This document shows positions 23,805 through 32,786 of a stretch of 64,000 nucleotides of DNA, one piece after another. Both the position numbers and the translations under genes were made by a program. A model generated the notes under the pieces. It was not told the DNA's origin and searched no databases. It was given only the letters and a program-made list of their open reading frames with translations. Each line of letters opens with the position of its first letter. Position 1 is the stretch's first letter. This DNA comes from Phycisphaerales bacterium UBA2421 (GTDB lineage Bacteria > Planctomycetota > Phycisphaerae > Tepidisphaerales > Tepidisphaeraceae), in the NCBI GenBank assembly GCA_002343075.1, contig DDRH01000044.1, positions 99,566-163,565 of the forward strand. The letters run 5' to 3'.

Positions 23805-26612
23805 CTAGCCCTGGTTTTCCTCGCCGGGCTGACCCGCCAGCGGCTTTGGACTAAACTTGCCGTAAAGAACGCTCGTGCTGAGCAGAAGCACCCCAAGCCC
23901 GAGGAATGACAAAATGCGCATGCCCTTTGCCGCGGTTGAAAGGTCAATCAGGACGACTTTTCCGAGTGTGACGGCAAACAGCGCGAGCCCCGCGTAACGT
24001 AACGCCGCCACACGCAGCCTGAAGCCGGAGATGATGAGGATAACCGCGTAGAGCGACCACCAGATGCTGAACCCCACTTGCCGCATGATCCAGCTTGGAG
24101 ATTGCGATGCAGCCCAGCGGTCAATCTCCATCGACACCAGAAACCAGCCCATTGCCACCGCAACAACCGCAAGCATTCGCGCCGCGGCGCGGTTCTGTCG
24201 CTCGGGTGTCCGATTGAGCCAGTAGCTAAGCGCCAGGTGCCCCAGCAGCCCAAGGCACGCGAGTGTTTGCAGATTGAGTCCGACTGTCGAAGCGCCTGCG
24301 ACGCCGTTGGCCAAGCGGAATGAAAGAAAGTCCAGGACCAGGAGCTTTGCCGCCAACACCAAGGCTAGCAGGGTGCCAATGGCGATGGATAGTGTGTCGC
24401 GCCGAAGCAGCCGCAAAGCACCGATAAGCGCAGCGCTGCTTGCGGTCCAGAGCATCGTCCACACCAGCATAATAGTTTGCGACTTTGGGAAGGTGAGTAC
24501 GCGCTCTGTCGCCGCCACGGCAACCGCGCGCTCTGCTTCGATGGAGAGTCCGACGGTCATCATTGCAATCACCCCCACCGCCATGGGCAGCGCGCCGCTC
24601 TGGGTGGAATCTGATTGCAGTGCCTGTGCAAGCCTTCGCCGCTTGAGCCACCAAATGGCAATCATCGAGAGGGCAATCGCACAACCGAGCGCCATCGCCG
24701 GGTTAAGGATGATCGGTGTGGTGCTTGCGCTTAGCCTCTGCGCAACGATATCGATCAGCGTCCATTTCACGGCAACCACTGCCAACCCGCCAGCAGAATG
24801 CCAGACCCAGTTCATGCGCGGCGCGAGCGATTCCCACCCGGCACAAAGCCACGCATAACCAAGAATTGCGATCGATGCGGCGATCGCGGGAAGCCCCGTG
24901 ATCGACGTCGCCACCCAGAACACCCCGCTGCTGACCATGACAGCCCCGGCAACCGTCGTCAGCGACTCGGTGGACCGACCAAGGTCATTCTTCCGGCGCA
25001 ACATGAGCCACGCGACAAGGTGACCCGTCAGCACAAGCGCCGCTGCAACGATCACAAACTGCGGGATGCCCGTTTCTCCCAGGGTGAATGCGTAGGCGGC
25101 GCGTAGTTCTTTCCAGTGTTGATCCACGCGTACGATGAAGTATCCGATTGAAAGCGCCCAGGTCGCCGCCCCCAATAGACGATGATCGGCGCGATTGGTT
25201 CGAACCCCAAGGCCTGTAAAGGTCACCGCAAGTGCCGCCCACCCGGCAACGACGGCCCACCCCGTAAACGAAACCGGCACCGCGATGACCAGCAGCGCAA
25301 TCGACTGGATCCAGTAACCGCCGGAGAGAGTGCTCCAGGCGTTTGCCACACCCCCACGGCGCGTGGCGCAGATCCACGCGAGCGTTGCGCACGCCACCGC
25401 GATGGCTGTCACAACCGCGCCACTCGTTATCCTGCCGCTATCGCGATAGACGAGCAACATCGCCGCAGAGAACATGGCGGTGACGATCGCACTGAACACG
25501 ACACCGACACGTTCGCTGCCGTTTCTCCCGCGGGCGGAGAGCAGGAGCTCAAGCTGGTACAATGCCGCAAAGAGGATCACGAATAGTACTGGTCCGCTTC
25601 TTGGATCAATCCATCCGCTGCCCCACATACCGGGAGCAAGCGTGGTCAGGGTCCACAAACCTGTTGTCACCAACGAAAAACCTCGAAGCGTCCACCAGCG
25701 AGCGCTCCCGCCCCGCCAAGCCAGCACCAGCGCGGTCACCTGGAGCAGCAACAGGTAGCCGAGAAATGGAACCTGCGACTCCCCTCGACTGCCAAGCAAC
25801 ATCGGTGCGAGATTACCGCCTATCAACGCAAGAATTGCGATGGATACCATCCCCGCGCGCATTGCCACGGCGGCACCCACCAGCGCGGCGCCAGCCATGA
25901 GAATGAAAGCCGTTTTCGGCTCATATGCATCAAGGAACGCATGGCCCGAGTAACTCACGAGAAACATGCACGCAACACCGGCACCAAACAGCCCGGCGGC
26001 AGACAGCTTGTTTACCCGACGGAACACCCATTCGCCCAACCCTATCAACCCGGCGCTACCCGCCCACATCAACAGCAGCTTGAGCCCGACGGGAATTGTC
26101 CCGAACCAGCCGTTGTCGTAGGCAAACTTGATTCCCAACCCCGTCGCTATCATCAACACCACGGCACCAACCCAGCCAGCCCACTTCAGCCCGATTTTCT
26201 GTTCCAGGCTATCGCCGGTAATCTGAGGGGGTTGCGGAGGCTTCGGCTGATAGCCGATCGCCGATGACTCCAGCGGCACCGAGCCTTCAGCCGACCGACG
26301 CGCGACTGGAAGCGGTGGCGGACACTTTGTTACGCCCGCGGGTTGCGTCATTACACTTGCGGCGGACACAGACGGGGCTTGCGGCACCGTGGTAGGAGAG
26401 TGCAGGGCTGTTTCAGGTCTGTTTGGATCGGCTTCTCGCACAATCTTGGATGCTGCTGCGTCTGATTCCACCACCGAGGGAGCGGGAAGCAAGGCGTCTA
26501 CACTTGGCGCTTGCCTGGGGACGGATGTTGGCATGAGGGTCGCAAGCCGCCGCTCGACTGCATCCAGCCGCACTTCCAACTTGAAAATTCGTTCCGACAG
26601 ATTAGTCGCCAT
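23805..26612 (-). CDS. DUF2339 multi-pass membrane protein
   Basis: 935 residues. A short coiled-coil-like start (SERIFKLEVRLDAVERRLAT) and a Pro/Ala-rich linker to about residue 150 are followed by KWAGWVGAVVLMIATGLGI, the entry of the DUF2339 domain. More than twenty hydrophobic segments follow. The family is described only as a predicted membrane protein; its biochemical role is unknown. The start ATG follows GAGGTG at suitable spacing. A palindrome upstream (26679-26698) could be an operator. It probably heads a transcript with lipA. Confidence 0.88.
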   Translation of the reverse strand: MATNLSERIFKLEVRLDAVERRLATLMPTSVPRQAPSVDALLPAPSVVESDAAASKIVREADPNRPETALHSPTTVPQAPSVSAASVMTQPAGVTKCPPPLPVARRSAEGSVPLESSAIGYQPKPPQPPQITGDSLEQKIGLKWAGWVGAVVLMIATGLGIKFAYDNGWFGTIPVGLKLLLMWAGSAGLIGLGEWVFRRVNKLSAAGLFGAGVACMFLVSYSGHAFLDAYEPKTAFILMAGAALVGAAVAMRAGMVSIAILALIGGNLAPMLLGSRGESQVPFLGYLLLLQVTALVLAWRGGSARWWTLRGFSLVTTGLWTLTTLAPGMWGSGWIDPRSGPVLFVILFAALYQLELLLSARGRNGSERVGVVFSAIVTAMFSAAMLLVYRDSGRITSGAVVTAIAVACATLAWICATRRGGVANAWSTLSGGYWIQSIALLVIAVPVSFTGWAVVAGWAALAVTFTGLGVRTNRADHRLLGAATWALSIGYFIVRVDQHWKELRAAYAFTLGETGIPQFVIVAAALVLTGHLVAWLMLRRKNDLGRSTESLTTVAGAVMVSSGVFWVATSITGLPAIAASIAILGYAWLCAGWESLAPRMNWVWHSAGGLAVVAVKWTLIDIVAQRLSASTTPIILNPAMALGCAIALSMIAIWWLKRRRLAQALQSDSTQSGALPMAVGVIAMMTVGLSIEAERAVAVAATERVLTFPKSQTIMLVWTMLWTASSAALIGALRLLRRDTLSIAIGTLLALVLAAKLLVLDFLSFRLANGVAGASTVGLNLQTLACLGLLGHLALSYWLNRTPERQNRAAARMLAVVAVAMGWFLVSMEIDRWAASQSPSWIMRQVGFSIWWSLYAVILIISGFRLRVAALRYAGLALFAVTLGKVVLIDLSTAAKGMRILSFLGLGVLLLSTSVLYGKFSPKPLAGQPGEENQG

Positions 26613-26678
26613 GCTTCACCTCACAGATGCAGACCGATCGCCTCGACCGGCCGGAGCGTACAACCCCCCACTTAATTT

Positions 26679-26698
26679 AAGTTAGTTTACGCTAACTT
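26679..26698. promoter_or_regulatory. Palindrome upstream of the DUF2339 gene
   Basis: AAGTTAG-N6-CTAACTT, a perfect seven-base inverted repeat about 65 bases upstream of the DUF2339 start in an AT-rich patch. The size fits a binding site for a dimeric repressor. No T run follows on either side, so it is not a terminator. No regulator is assigned. Confidence 0.35.
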
Positions 26699-26883
26699 TC
26701 ATCCCACGTCAAGTCGTCATCCGACGCGTTCGACTAGCACAAGTCCCCTAAAGCGGAATATCGGCAGGATGGGCAGAGTAAGCCCGGTGGGTCTGTTGCA
26801 ATACCACCAGCGATTTCGCGAGGGTTAGGGGACTGCTGTTTTAGTGAGCTTGCCGGATTCTGTCTCGACGAAGCTGAAAGAGG

Positions 26884-27297
26884 TTAGAACGTAACCCGCC
26901 GGGTTTGTTCGTCGTCGCCGTCGTACCAGCGGCCGAGACGCATGTTTATCTTGCGAAGTCCATGCGGTTTTCCCGCCAGCAGGATCTGCTTTTCAAGCCC
27001 GGCGAGGAGCACCGTCTTCAGTTCATACAGGTGTGAGGAACTGTCAACCAGCACTTTGAGCGTGCCCGCTGTGAAGCTCTCGATGCAGGTGTGATCGACA
27101 AGGGTAATGGGAATCAGTTGAAGCCAGATCTCGGCCACCTTGCCGACTTTCGCATGCTTTTTTTGAACGTCGTTCTTGAAGAAGTTCAGCAAGTCACCGC
27201 CAAGGGTTTCGACCTTCGGGTAGACAGTCTGCTTGTGCCGCGCCATACGGCGGAACGCTGCTTCAGCGTCGATCGGTTGTCCTGAGTGGGTGGCCAT
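26884..27297 (-). CDS. dciA: DUF721 protein, DciA-type helicase-loading factor
   Basis: 137 residues from the ATG at 27297, which has GGAAGG seven bases upstream; a GTG at 27312 is in frame but poorly placed. The C-terminal half contains the DUF721 core (AEIWLQLIPITLVDHTCIES, TLKVLVDSSSHLYEL, LLAGLEKQIL), similar to a type II KH fold. DciA is the ancestral bacterial factor that assists loading of the replicative helicase DnaB where DnaC/DnaI are absent. Its position directly after dnaN (48-base gap, same strand) supports a replication role. Confidence 0.83.
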   Translation of the reverse strand: MATHSGQPIDAEAAFRRMARHKQTVYPKVETLGGDLLNFFKNDVQKKHAKVGKVAEIWLQLIPITLVDHTCIESFTAGTLKVLVDSSSHLYELKTVLLAGLEKQILLAGKPHGLRKINMRLGRWYDGDDEQTRRVTF

Positions 27298-27345
27298 CCA
27301 TGAACCTTCCACAAAAACCCGGGCAGAGCATGAACTTGGCAGTCG

Positions 27346-28452
27346 TTACTGAAGATTAACCGGCATGATAACATAGCTGAAGTTATTGCCGCCTTTCATC
27401 AGCCCGGGGCGATTTGCCGCTGTCAGTTCCAAGCTGATTTCGTCAGCATCGACCACGCGCAGCGCATCGACCAGGAATGCCGGGTTGAAGCCGATTTCGA
27501 TGTCGGCCCCTTCAAACTTGCAGGCGAAGTTCACCGTCGCTTCACCACTTTCGGGGCTGCGGCTGGAGAGTACAAGGCCTTTCTTGTTGAACGCCATTCG
27601 CACGCCTTTGCTCTCTTCGGTCGTCAGCAAAGACGCACGTTTGATGGCCGACAGAAAATCGGCAGTGCTGGCGGTCATCTTCTTGTCTGACTCCTTCGGC
27701 AACACATCGTCATACGGAGGGAACTGGCCCTCGACGAGATTGCTGGTGAGCGTCGCATTGGGCGTACTGAACATGATCTGGTTTTCCGTCAGTTGGACGC
27801 CAACAGTTTCTTCTGGATCGCTCAGCAGCTTTTCGAGGAGGTTCAGCGCCTTGGCCGGGATGATCGGCTGGCTAAGTTCCTTTTCGTTTTTCTTAACCCC
27901 GATCGGATCGCCCTTGGCGAGCGCCAGCCGTCGTCCGTCGGTGGCGATAAGGTGCAGCACCTTGTTCTTGACGACCAGCAAGACGCCATTGAACGCATAC
28001 CGAGTGCTTTCTTTCGCGGCAGCGAAAAGGGTCTGGCCGATGAGCTGTTTTAGCTGTCCGCCTGTCACCTGAAAATCGGCCTCGCCGCCGAACTCTGGCA
28101 TGGGGGGAAACTCCGATGCCGGCTGCGTGTAGATCTTGAAATGAGAGTCGTTTCCTCTCAGGTGCGCCTGCTCCGAGATTACTTCGATGGAGATTGTGTC
28201 GTCGATGCTCTCTCGCACAATATCACGAAACTTGTCGGCGGGCAGAAGAGTTTCCCCGGGGGTTTCGATTTGCACTTGGCTGTCAGAATAGCGAATCGCC
28301 ACCTCCAGGTCTGTCGCTGAGAGCACCAGCCTGTCGTCCATAGCCGAGAGCTTCACACACTTAAGCACTTCTTTCGGACTACGAGGATTCACCACATTGC
28401 CGATTACGTTCAAAGCCTCGAATAATGCCCCACGATTGCAGATCACTTTCAT
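27346..28452 (-). CDS. dnaN: DNA polymerase III subunit beta (sliding clamp)
   Basis: 368 residues, normal length. The ring-shaped processivity clamp of the replicative polymerase. Family landmarks are MKVICNRGALFEALN at the start, TRYAFNGVLLV and ATDGRRLALAKG in the middle, and the C-terminal YVIMPVNLQ, close to the canonical MPMRL end. Three clamp domains of about 120 residues fit the length. It is followed by DciA and preceded by a gene-free region with DnaA-box-like sites, an arrangement expected close to a replication origin. Confidence 0.96.
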   Translation of the reverse strand: MKVICNRGALFEALNVIGNVVNPRSPKEVLKCVKLSAMDDRLVLSATDLEVAIRYSDSQVQIETPGETLLPADKFRDIVRESIDDTISIEVISEQAHLRGNDSHFKIYTQPASEFPPMPEFGGEADFQVTGGQLKQLIGQTLFAAAKESTRYAFNGVLLVVKNKVLHLIATDGRRLALAKGDPIGVKKNEKELSQPIIPAKALNLLEKLLSDPEETVGVQLTENQIMFSTPNATLTSNLVEGQFPPYDDVLPKESDKKMTASTADFLSAIKRASLLTTEESKGVRMAFNKKGLVLSSRSPESGEATVNFACKFEGADIEIGFNPAFLVDALRVVDADEISLELTAANRPGLMKGGNNFSYVIMPVNLQ

Positions 28453-29052
28453 CGCTGCTCAACCTTTCCTTGGCAACACCCTTTGACCGAAACTACCCCG
28501 AAGTTCCTCGGGCTGGGTAATGTACCGTCATCTTAGATCTATTAGTATTCTAAATACATATAAGACAGTAGTGATGATGAAGAGCCTTGTTGGAATGTGG
28601 ATAGCTTAGTTATGAAATCATGTAAGTACCGACTTAAAAGAGACTTATAACAGCTAGCCACATTCATTAAATGTGGACGGCCTGTGTTTCTGGATTTAAC
28701 AACCTGAACCCAAAACAGGCCTCTGGCAACAGGGGGGCGATGCTGACCGAAAGGGGTGTCGCGGGCGAACTTGACTGGTGACGCGGTTGCGACATTCTCC
28801 TCCCCGGTTGTCCACCCGTTATCCATCGCCGCTGTCGCGAAATCACCCACCAACATTCAACATGTGGATGAACTCGTGCACAACCATCATGAGTCGAGCA
28901 CCCAACTTAACTTTGAACTTGCTCGATGCAACCCGTACCTTCGTGTGCGTCAAGCGGCCATGTACTGACCCGATTTCACAGCGGGCAACAGTACAGCCGC
29001 GATCTGTTTGCCGCAGGGCATCGAATGAGGAAATGGCGCAACGCGCCTGAAC
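28453..29052. other. Candidate replication origin region (oriC) between dnaN and asparagine synthase genes
   Basis: A 600-base stretch between divergent genes without convincing coding content. It has an AT-rich patch at about 28528-28572 including the palindrome GTATT-CTA-AATAC. DnaA-box-like nonamers are TGTGGATAG (28596-28604), TTGTCCACC (28808-28816), TTATCCATC (28819-28827), TGTGGATGA (28863-28871) and TCGTGCACA (28874-28882), each one or two bases off the TTATNCACA consensus or its complement. An inverted pair CCACATT/AATGTGG lies at 28658-28676. None is a perfect box, so this is a candidate based on position next to dnaN and site clustering. Confidence 0.45.
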
Positions 29053-31050
29053 ATGTGTGGCTTAGCGGGCATCATCACCTGGGACGATCGCTATCGCATC
29101 GACCATGCGCAGCTCGAGTCCCTGAGCGCAGACTTATCGCATCGCGGGCCGGACGGCCAGGGGCTTTATCTGAATCACGATCAGGAAGTGGCCAAGTTTC
29201 GCCCGCAATGTGGTCTCGTTCATCGACGCATGGCAGTTATCGATCTCGATGAAAGATCGCTGCAACCGTTCGACGACGGCCGTAACGGCAAATGGATGGT
29301 GTTCAATGGCGAGATCTACAACTATCGCGAGCTTCGCCGCGAATTGTCTGATATCCGCCCGAACTACCGTTGGCGAACCGAGAGCGATACCGAGGTATTG
29401 CTGCTTGCGCTCGATCAATGGGGAACGGATGCGCTCAGGCGAGTCAATGGCATGCTCTCGTTGGCTCTTTGGGACGAAACGACGCAATCACTGCTCCTTG
29501 CCCGCGACCGAATGGGGCAAAAGCCGCTCTACTTCTGTGCAGTCGATGCAGCCGGAAACCCCTGGACGGGGTTTTTGACGCACGAAACGGATGATTTACA
29601 GGTGGAGATTTTCTCCAACGCACAGTGTCCGGCAGCCATTGCATTTGCCAGCGAACTCTCGGCGTTGCGTCGTGTGCCGTGGTTTGTGCCCGCGGTGGAT
29701 TACTATGCGCTGGCGGAGTATCTGCGGTGGGGCTATGTGCCAGGTGCCATGACGATCTATCGCGGCGCATGGAAGCTTGCGCCGGCAAGTTGGATGCGAC
29801 TTCATCAGCGTGGGTGCGATCGCGAGAGCTACTTCGACCCGAATCACGGCACCGCTACCAGCAACCTTTCGCCAGAACAGGCCGTTTCCCAGACGCGCGC
29901 GCTCGTGCAGCAAGCGGTCAAGCGGCAACTGGTTTCAGATGTGCCGCTCGGCTGTTTTCTCTCCGGTGGAGTCGATTCTTCCGTGATAGCGCTGGCCATG
30001 CGACAGGCGGCGGGCGACCGGCAGAGTGTGCATACGTTCAGCATCGGGTTTGATGACGCCCGCTATGACGAAACGGCCCACGCCCAGGCGGTCGCGGGCC
30101 ATTTGGGCACCAGGCACACTAAGCTCGTTGTCCGCCCCAACGCCGCGGAGGATTTGCCTAGGCTCGCCGGGGTGTACGGCGAACCCTTCGCGGACTCATC
30201 GGCTCTGCCTACCCATTATCTGGCGCGTGCGGCGCGCGAGCACGTCAAAGTAGCCCTCTCCGGCGACGGCGGTGACGAGTTGTTCGGGGGGTATGACCGC
30301 TATCGCGCGATGAAGATCGCCGAACGCATCCGCGCGCTACCCCTGGGATTGGGCGATGTCGTTTCTTCACGAATATGGCAGGCGTTGCCCGGAATTCACC
30401 CAAAGGGTCGGATCACGAGGCTCAAACGCCTTCTCCGCACGGCGATCGAAGCGCCGGCCGACCGGTACTCGGCCTATATGAGGTTCTTCGACGAGCGCAC
30501 GTTGCAACCGCTGCTTGGCGTGACGGGGGGAATTGTCGATACACTCGATTCGTTAGTGACAATATTCACAAAAGTGGGCGGCTGTAGAGACGTCGTTCAA
30601 GCAGCGTTGGCGACCGATCGAGTGACCTATTTGCCGGATGATCTGCTGACCAAGGTCGATCGCGCCAGCATGCTCCACGCATTGGAGGTGCGTGCCCCCT
30701 TCATGGACCACGACCTTGTCACCTTCGCCGCAGGGCTTTCTACACCGCAACTCCTAAAGGGGGGTGGCAAACGGCTTCTGCGGGAGGCATTTGCAGCGCA
30801 GTTACCCAGAGAGGTCTTCACGCGGCGAAAAATGGGCTTTGCTTTGCCGATCGGCGAATGGTTGCGGGGCGAGCTTCGCCCGATGGTGCACGACCTGCTC
30901 TTTGCCAAAGACTCGTTTTTGTCGCAAAACATGGTCCCCGCCGAGGCGCGCAAGCTTGTCGATGCTCATGAGGCGCTTCGTTTCGACCACTCACATCGAA
31001 TCTACGCGATGTTAATGCTGGAACTCTGGTGGCGCAGATTCCGCCAGTAG
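29053..31050 (+). CDS. asnB: Asparagine synthase (glutamine-hydrolysing)
   Basis: 665 residues. The N-terminal Cys2 (MCGLAGI) is the glutaminase nucleophile of class II amidotransferases, followed by SHRGPDGQG, VFNGEIYNYRELR and DSDTE-like ESDTEVLLL. The synthase domain has the ATP pyrophosphatase loop SGGVDSSVIA and ALSGDGGDELFGGYDRY. It converts aspartate to asparagine with glutamine as nitrogen donor; homologues also act in exopolysaccharide loci. An insertion of about 28 residues between GQKPLYF and FASELSAL lengthens the glutaminase domain relative to typical members. It is transcribed away from the candidate origin. Confidence 0.95.
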   Translation: MCGLAGIITWDDRYRIDHAQLESLSADLSHRGPDGQGLYLNHDQEVAKFRPQCGLVHRRMAVIDLDERSLQPFDDGRNGKWMVFNGEIYNYRELRRELSDIRPNYRWRTESDTEVLLLALDQWGTDALRRVNGMLSLALWDETTQSLLLARDRMGQKPLYFCAVDAAGNPWTGFLTHETDDLQVEIFSNAQCPAAIAFASELSALRRVPWFVPAVDYYALAEYLRWGYVPGAMTIYRGAWKLAPASWMRLHQRGCDRESYFDPNHGTATSNLSPEQAVSQTRALVQQAVKRQLVSDVPLGCFLSGGVDSSVIALAMRQAAGDRQSVHTFSIGFDDARYDETAHAQAVAGHLGTRHTKLVVRPNAAEDLPRLAGVYGEPFADSSALPTHYLARAAREHVKVALSGDGGDELFGGYDRYRAMKIAERIRALPLGLGDVVSSRIWQALPGIHPKGRITRLKRLLRTAIEAPADRYSAYMRFFDERTLQPLLGVTGGIVDTLDSLVTIFTKVGGCRDVVQAALATDRVTYLPDDLLTKVDRASMLHALEVRAPFMDHDLVTFAAGLSTPQLLKGGGKRLLREAFAAQLPREVFTRRKMGFALPIGEWLRGELRPMVHDLLFAKDSFLSQNMVPAEARKLVDAHEALRFDHSHRIYAMLMLELWWRRFRQ

Positions 31051-31223
31051 CGCGTAAGTTGTGTGTCCTACTTCACTTGCAGGGGTTCCGAGGAAATTGA
31101 ATGAAATGCCGAGCGTTATGCCGACGTTCAATAATAGTCCTTTGAGAGCGGCAGACGCGCTGTCTGCGCATCGAAGGCAGATATGATGCGCGGGTCTGCC
31201 GCGTGCTTTTTGGAGTGTTACTT

Positions 31224-32672
31224 ATGTTTTCTCGATTGTTTACCCGGGGTTCACGCAACACCGCCGCCAATGTCTCTGGCAAATCCTGCTCGATCGAAAC
31301 GCTCGAACGACGCCAGCACCTCTCTACCTCGATCTTGGATAGCAAGATCAAAGTGGCAATGCTGACCGGTGATGACGGTACCGGCATCGCGTCATCGCGC
31401 GTCACTGTGCGCTTTGCCACCAACATTACGCTACTTGATCCGACCAAGTTCCGCATGTTTGGCTTCAAGACCGACACAACCAGCCCCAACCTGGCTCAGA
31501 AGAAGCAAACCATCAATATAACCAACGTCGATGTGGGTGCTGATGGCAATAAGCTTGTCTTCACCACTGACCGACGCGTTCGCAAGGGGGCTCAGCTCAT
31601 CGCGTATGCCGGAGCCATCGCCGACGGTGCCTCGGCACCGACCACGACCGATCTAATCGCCAAACTTCCAAAGGGACTCAACAAAGAGCGATTCACCCTC
31701 GCCAGCCGTTCCTTCGTGGCAACAAATCTCGCCTTTTTCAACAACAGCATCTTCAGCAGCGCGCCGGCCGTGACCGCCACGCCCACCTCGCCGTCCAGCG
31801 GCACCGTCACCACCAACCTCAACGCATATCTCGACGCCAAGGTGAATGCTGGAACCCTCACAACCGCCCAGCGTACGACGGCTTTGGCACGGTTCAACGA
31901 TGCCACGACAACATCAATCGTCCCGAACGCCAACCTGCGTGCCGCGATGGCTTCGCTCGTCGGCACTGTCGGCGAACCAGCCATTGAAGTGATGCTGACC
32001 AGCGCCAACCCGACCAACCAGCCCTTCACGGTCGTCGATTTCAGCTCCGAAGTGTCCGGCGGAGCGGTTGTGGCTGAAACCAAGGTCTCTGCAACCACCG
32101 GCCGCCTTCGCACACTCTTCAAGACTTCGCTTCAAGGCGAACCGTTCCAGGTGCTCGCGACATTCCTCGCGCACGAAGCGCTCCACACCGATAACCCCAA
32201 CAGCCAGAACGAAGAGATCTTCGCCAACTATGTCCAGACATCCGTATGGGCACAAAATGTGCTCGCCCAGCCGTCAATTGTTGGTGCCGGAACTCAGCTT
32301 GTTACTGAGAATAATCTGCTGCTGATGGCCGCGCTGAACTCCGGCGATGCGCTCTACCCCAGAACCGGCATCAATGACGCGCCGCTTATCGGCGGGCAGA
32401 ACGTTTTCCCCAACGCCAACGTTCCCTCGACCACGTACACCAGTTACCAGGATTACGTCCGCAAGATCTACCAGGCCCGCAACTTCGGCGGTGGCAACAC
32501 CAATGCCCCGCCGGTGGCGACGACCTACTCGAACCTGATCACCGGCCGAGCCGACACGGGAACATTCACGTTCTCTACAGCACGGTTTGACACGTTTGAC
32601 AACAGCCAGCAGATTCTCAGCGATCGCGCCTCAGTCCAACTTGCCGGCGCGCTTCGGCTGGCAACGAGGTAA
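31224..32672 (+). CDS. LEPR-tagged protein with HExxH metallopeptidase-like motif
   Basis: 482 residues. The tag IETLERRQHLSTS lies at about residues 24-36. A Big_5-like Ig domain follows (to about 150), then a linker rich in Thr/Ser/Ala. The C-terminal part contains LAHEALHTDNPNSQNEE at residues 315-331: His317, Glu318 and His321 form an HExxH zinc signature, and Glu330 or Glu331 could be the third ligand. I recognise no named peptidase family, so activity is an inference from the motif. ATG at 31224 has GGAG about nine bases upstream; a GTG at 31203 is an inferior alternative. A terminator follows. Confidence 0.75.
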   Translation: MFSRLFTRGSRNTAANVSGKSCSIETLERRQHLSTSILDSKIKVAMLTGDDGTGIASSRVTVRFATNITLLDPTKFRMFGFKTDTTSPNLAQKKQTINITNVDVGADGNKLVFTTDRRVRKGAQLIAYAGAIADGASAPTTTDLIAKLPKGLNKERFTLASRSFVATNLAFFNNSIFSSAPAVTATPTSPSSGTVTTNLNAYLDAKVNAGTLTTAQRTTALARFNDATTTSIVPNANLRAAMASLVGTVGEPAIEVMLTSANPTNQPFTVVDFSSEVSGGAVVAETKVSATTGRLRTLFKTSLQGEPFQVLATFLAHEALHTDNPNSQNEEIFANYVQTSVWAQNVLAQPSIVGAGTQLVTENNLLLMAALNSGDALYPRTGINDAPLIGGQNVFPNANVPSTTYTSYQDYVRKIYQARNFGGGNTNAPPVATTYSNLITGRADTGTFTFSTARFDTFDNSQQILSDRASVQLAGALRLATR

Positions 32673-32701
32673 ACCGCTCCGCTACAATCTTCAAACAAAT
32701 T

Positions 32702-32738
32702 GCCGCCGGCGACATTCACATGTCCCGGCGGCTTTCTT
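32702..32738 (+). terminator. Rho-independent terminator of the HExxH LEPR gene
   Basis: GCCGCCGG (32702-32709) pairs with CCGGCGGC (32725-32732), and an inner GAC/GTC pair extends the stem. The T-rich sequence TTTCTT follows on the plus strand. It lies 29 bases after the stop codon. Confidence 0.85.
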
Positions 32739-32786
32739 GTTTGCGTGGGATAGAACGTTTCGCCCATCATGTGATCCGACCAAACG

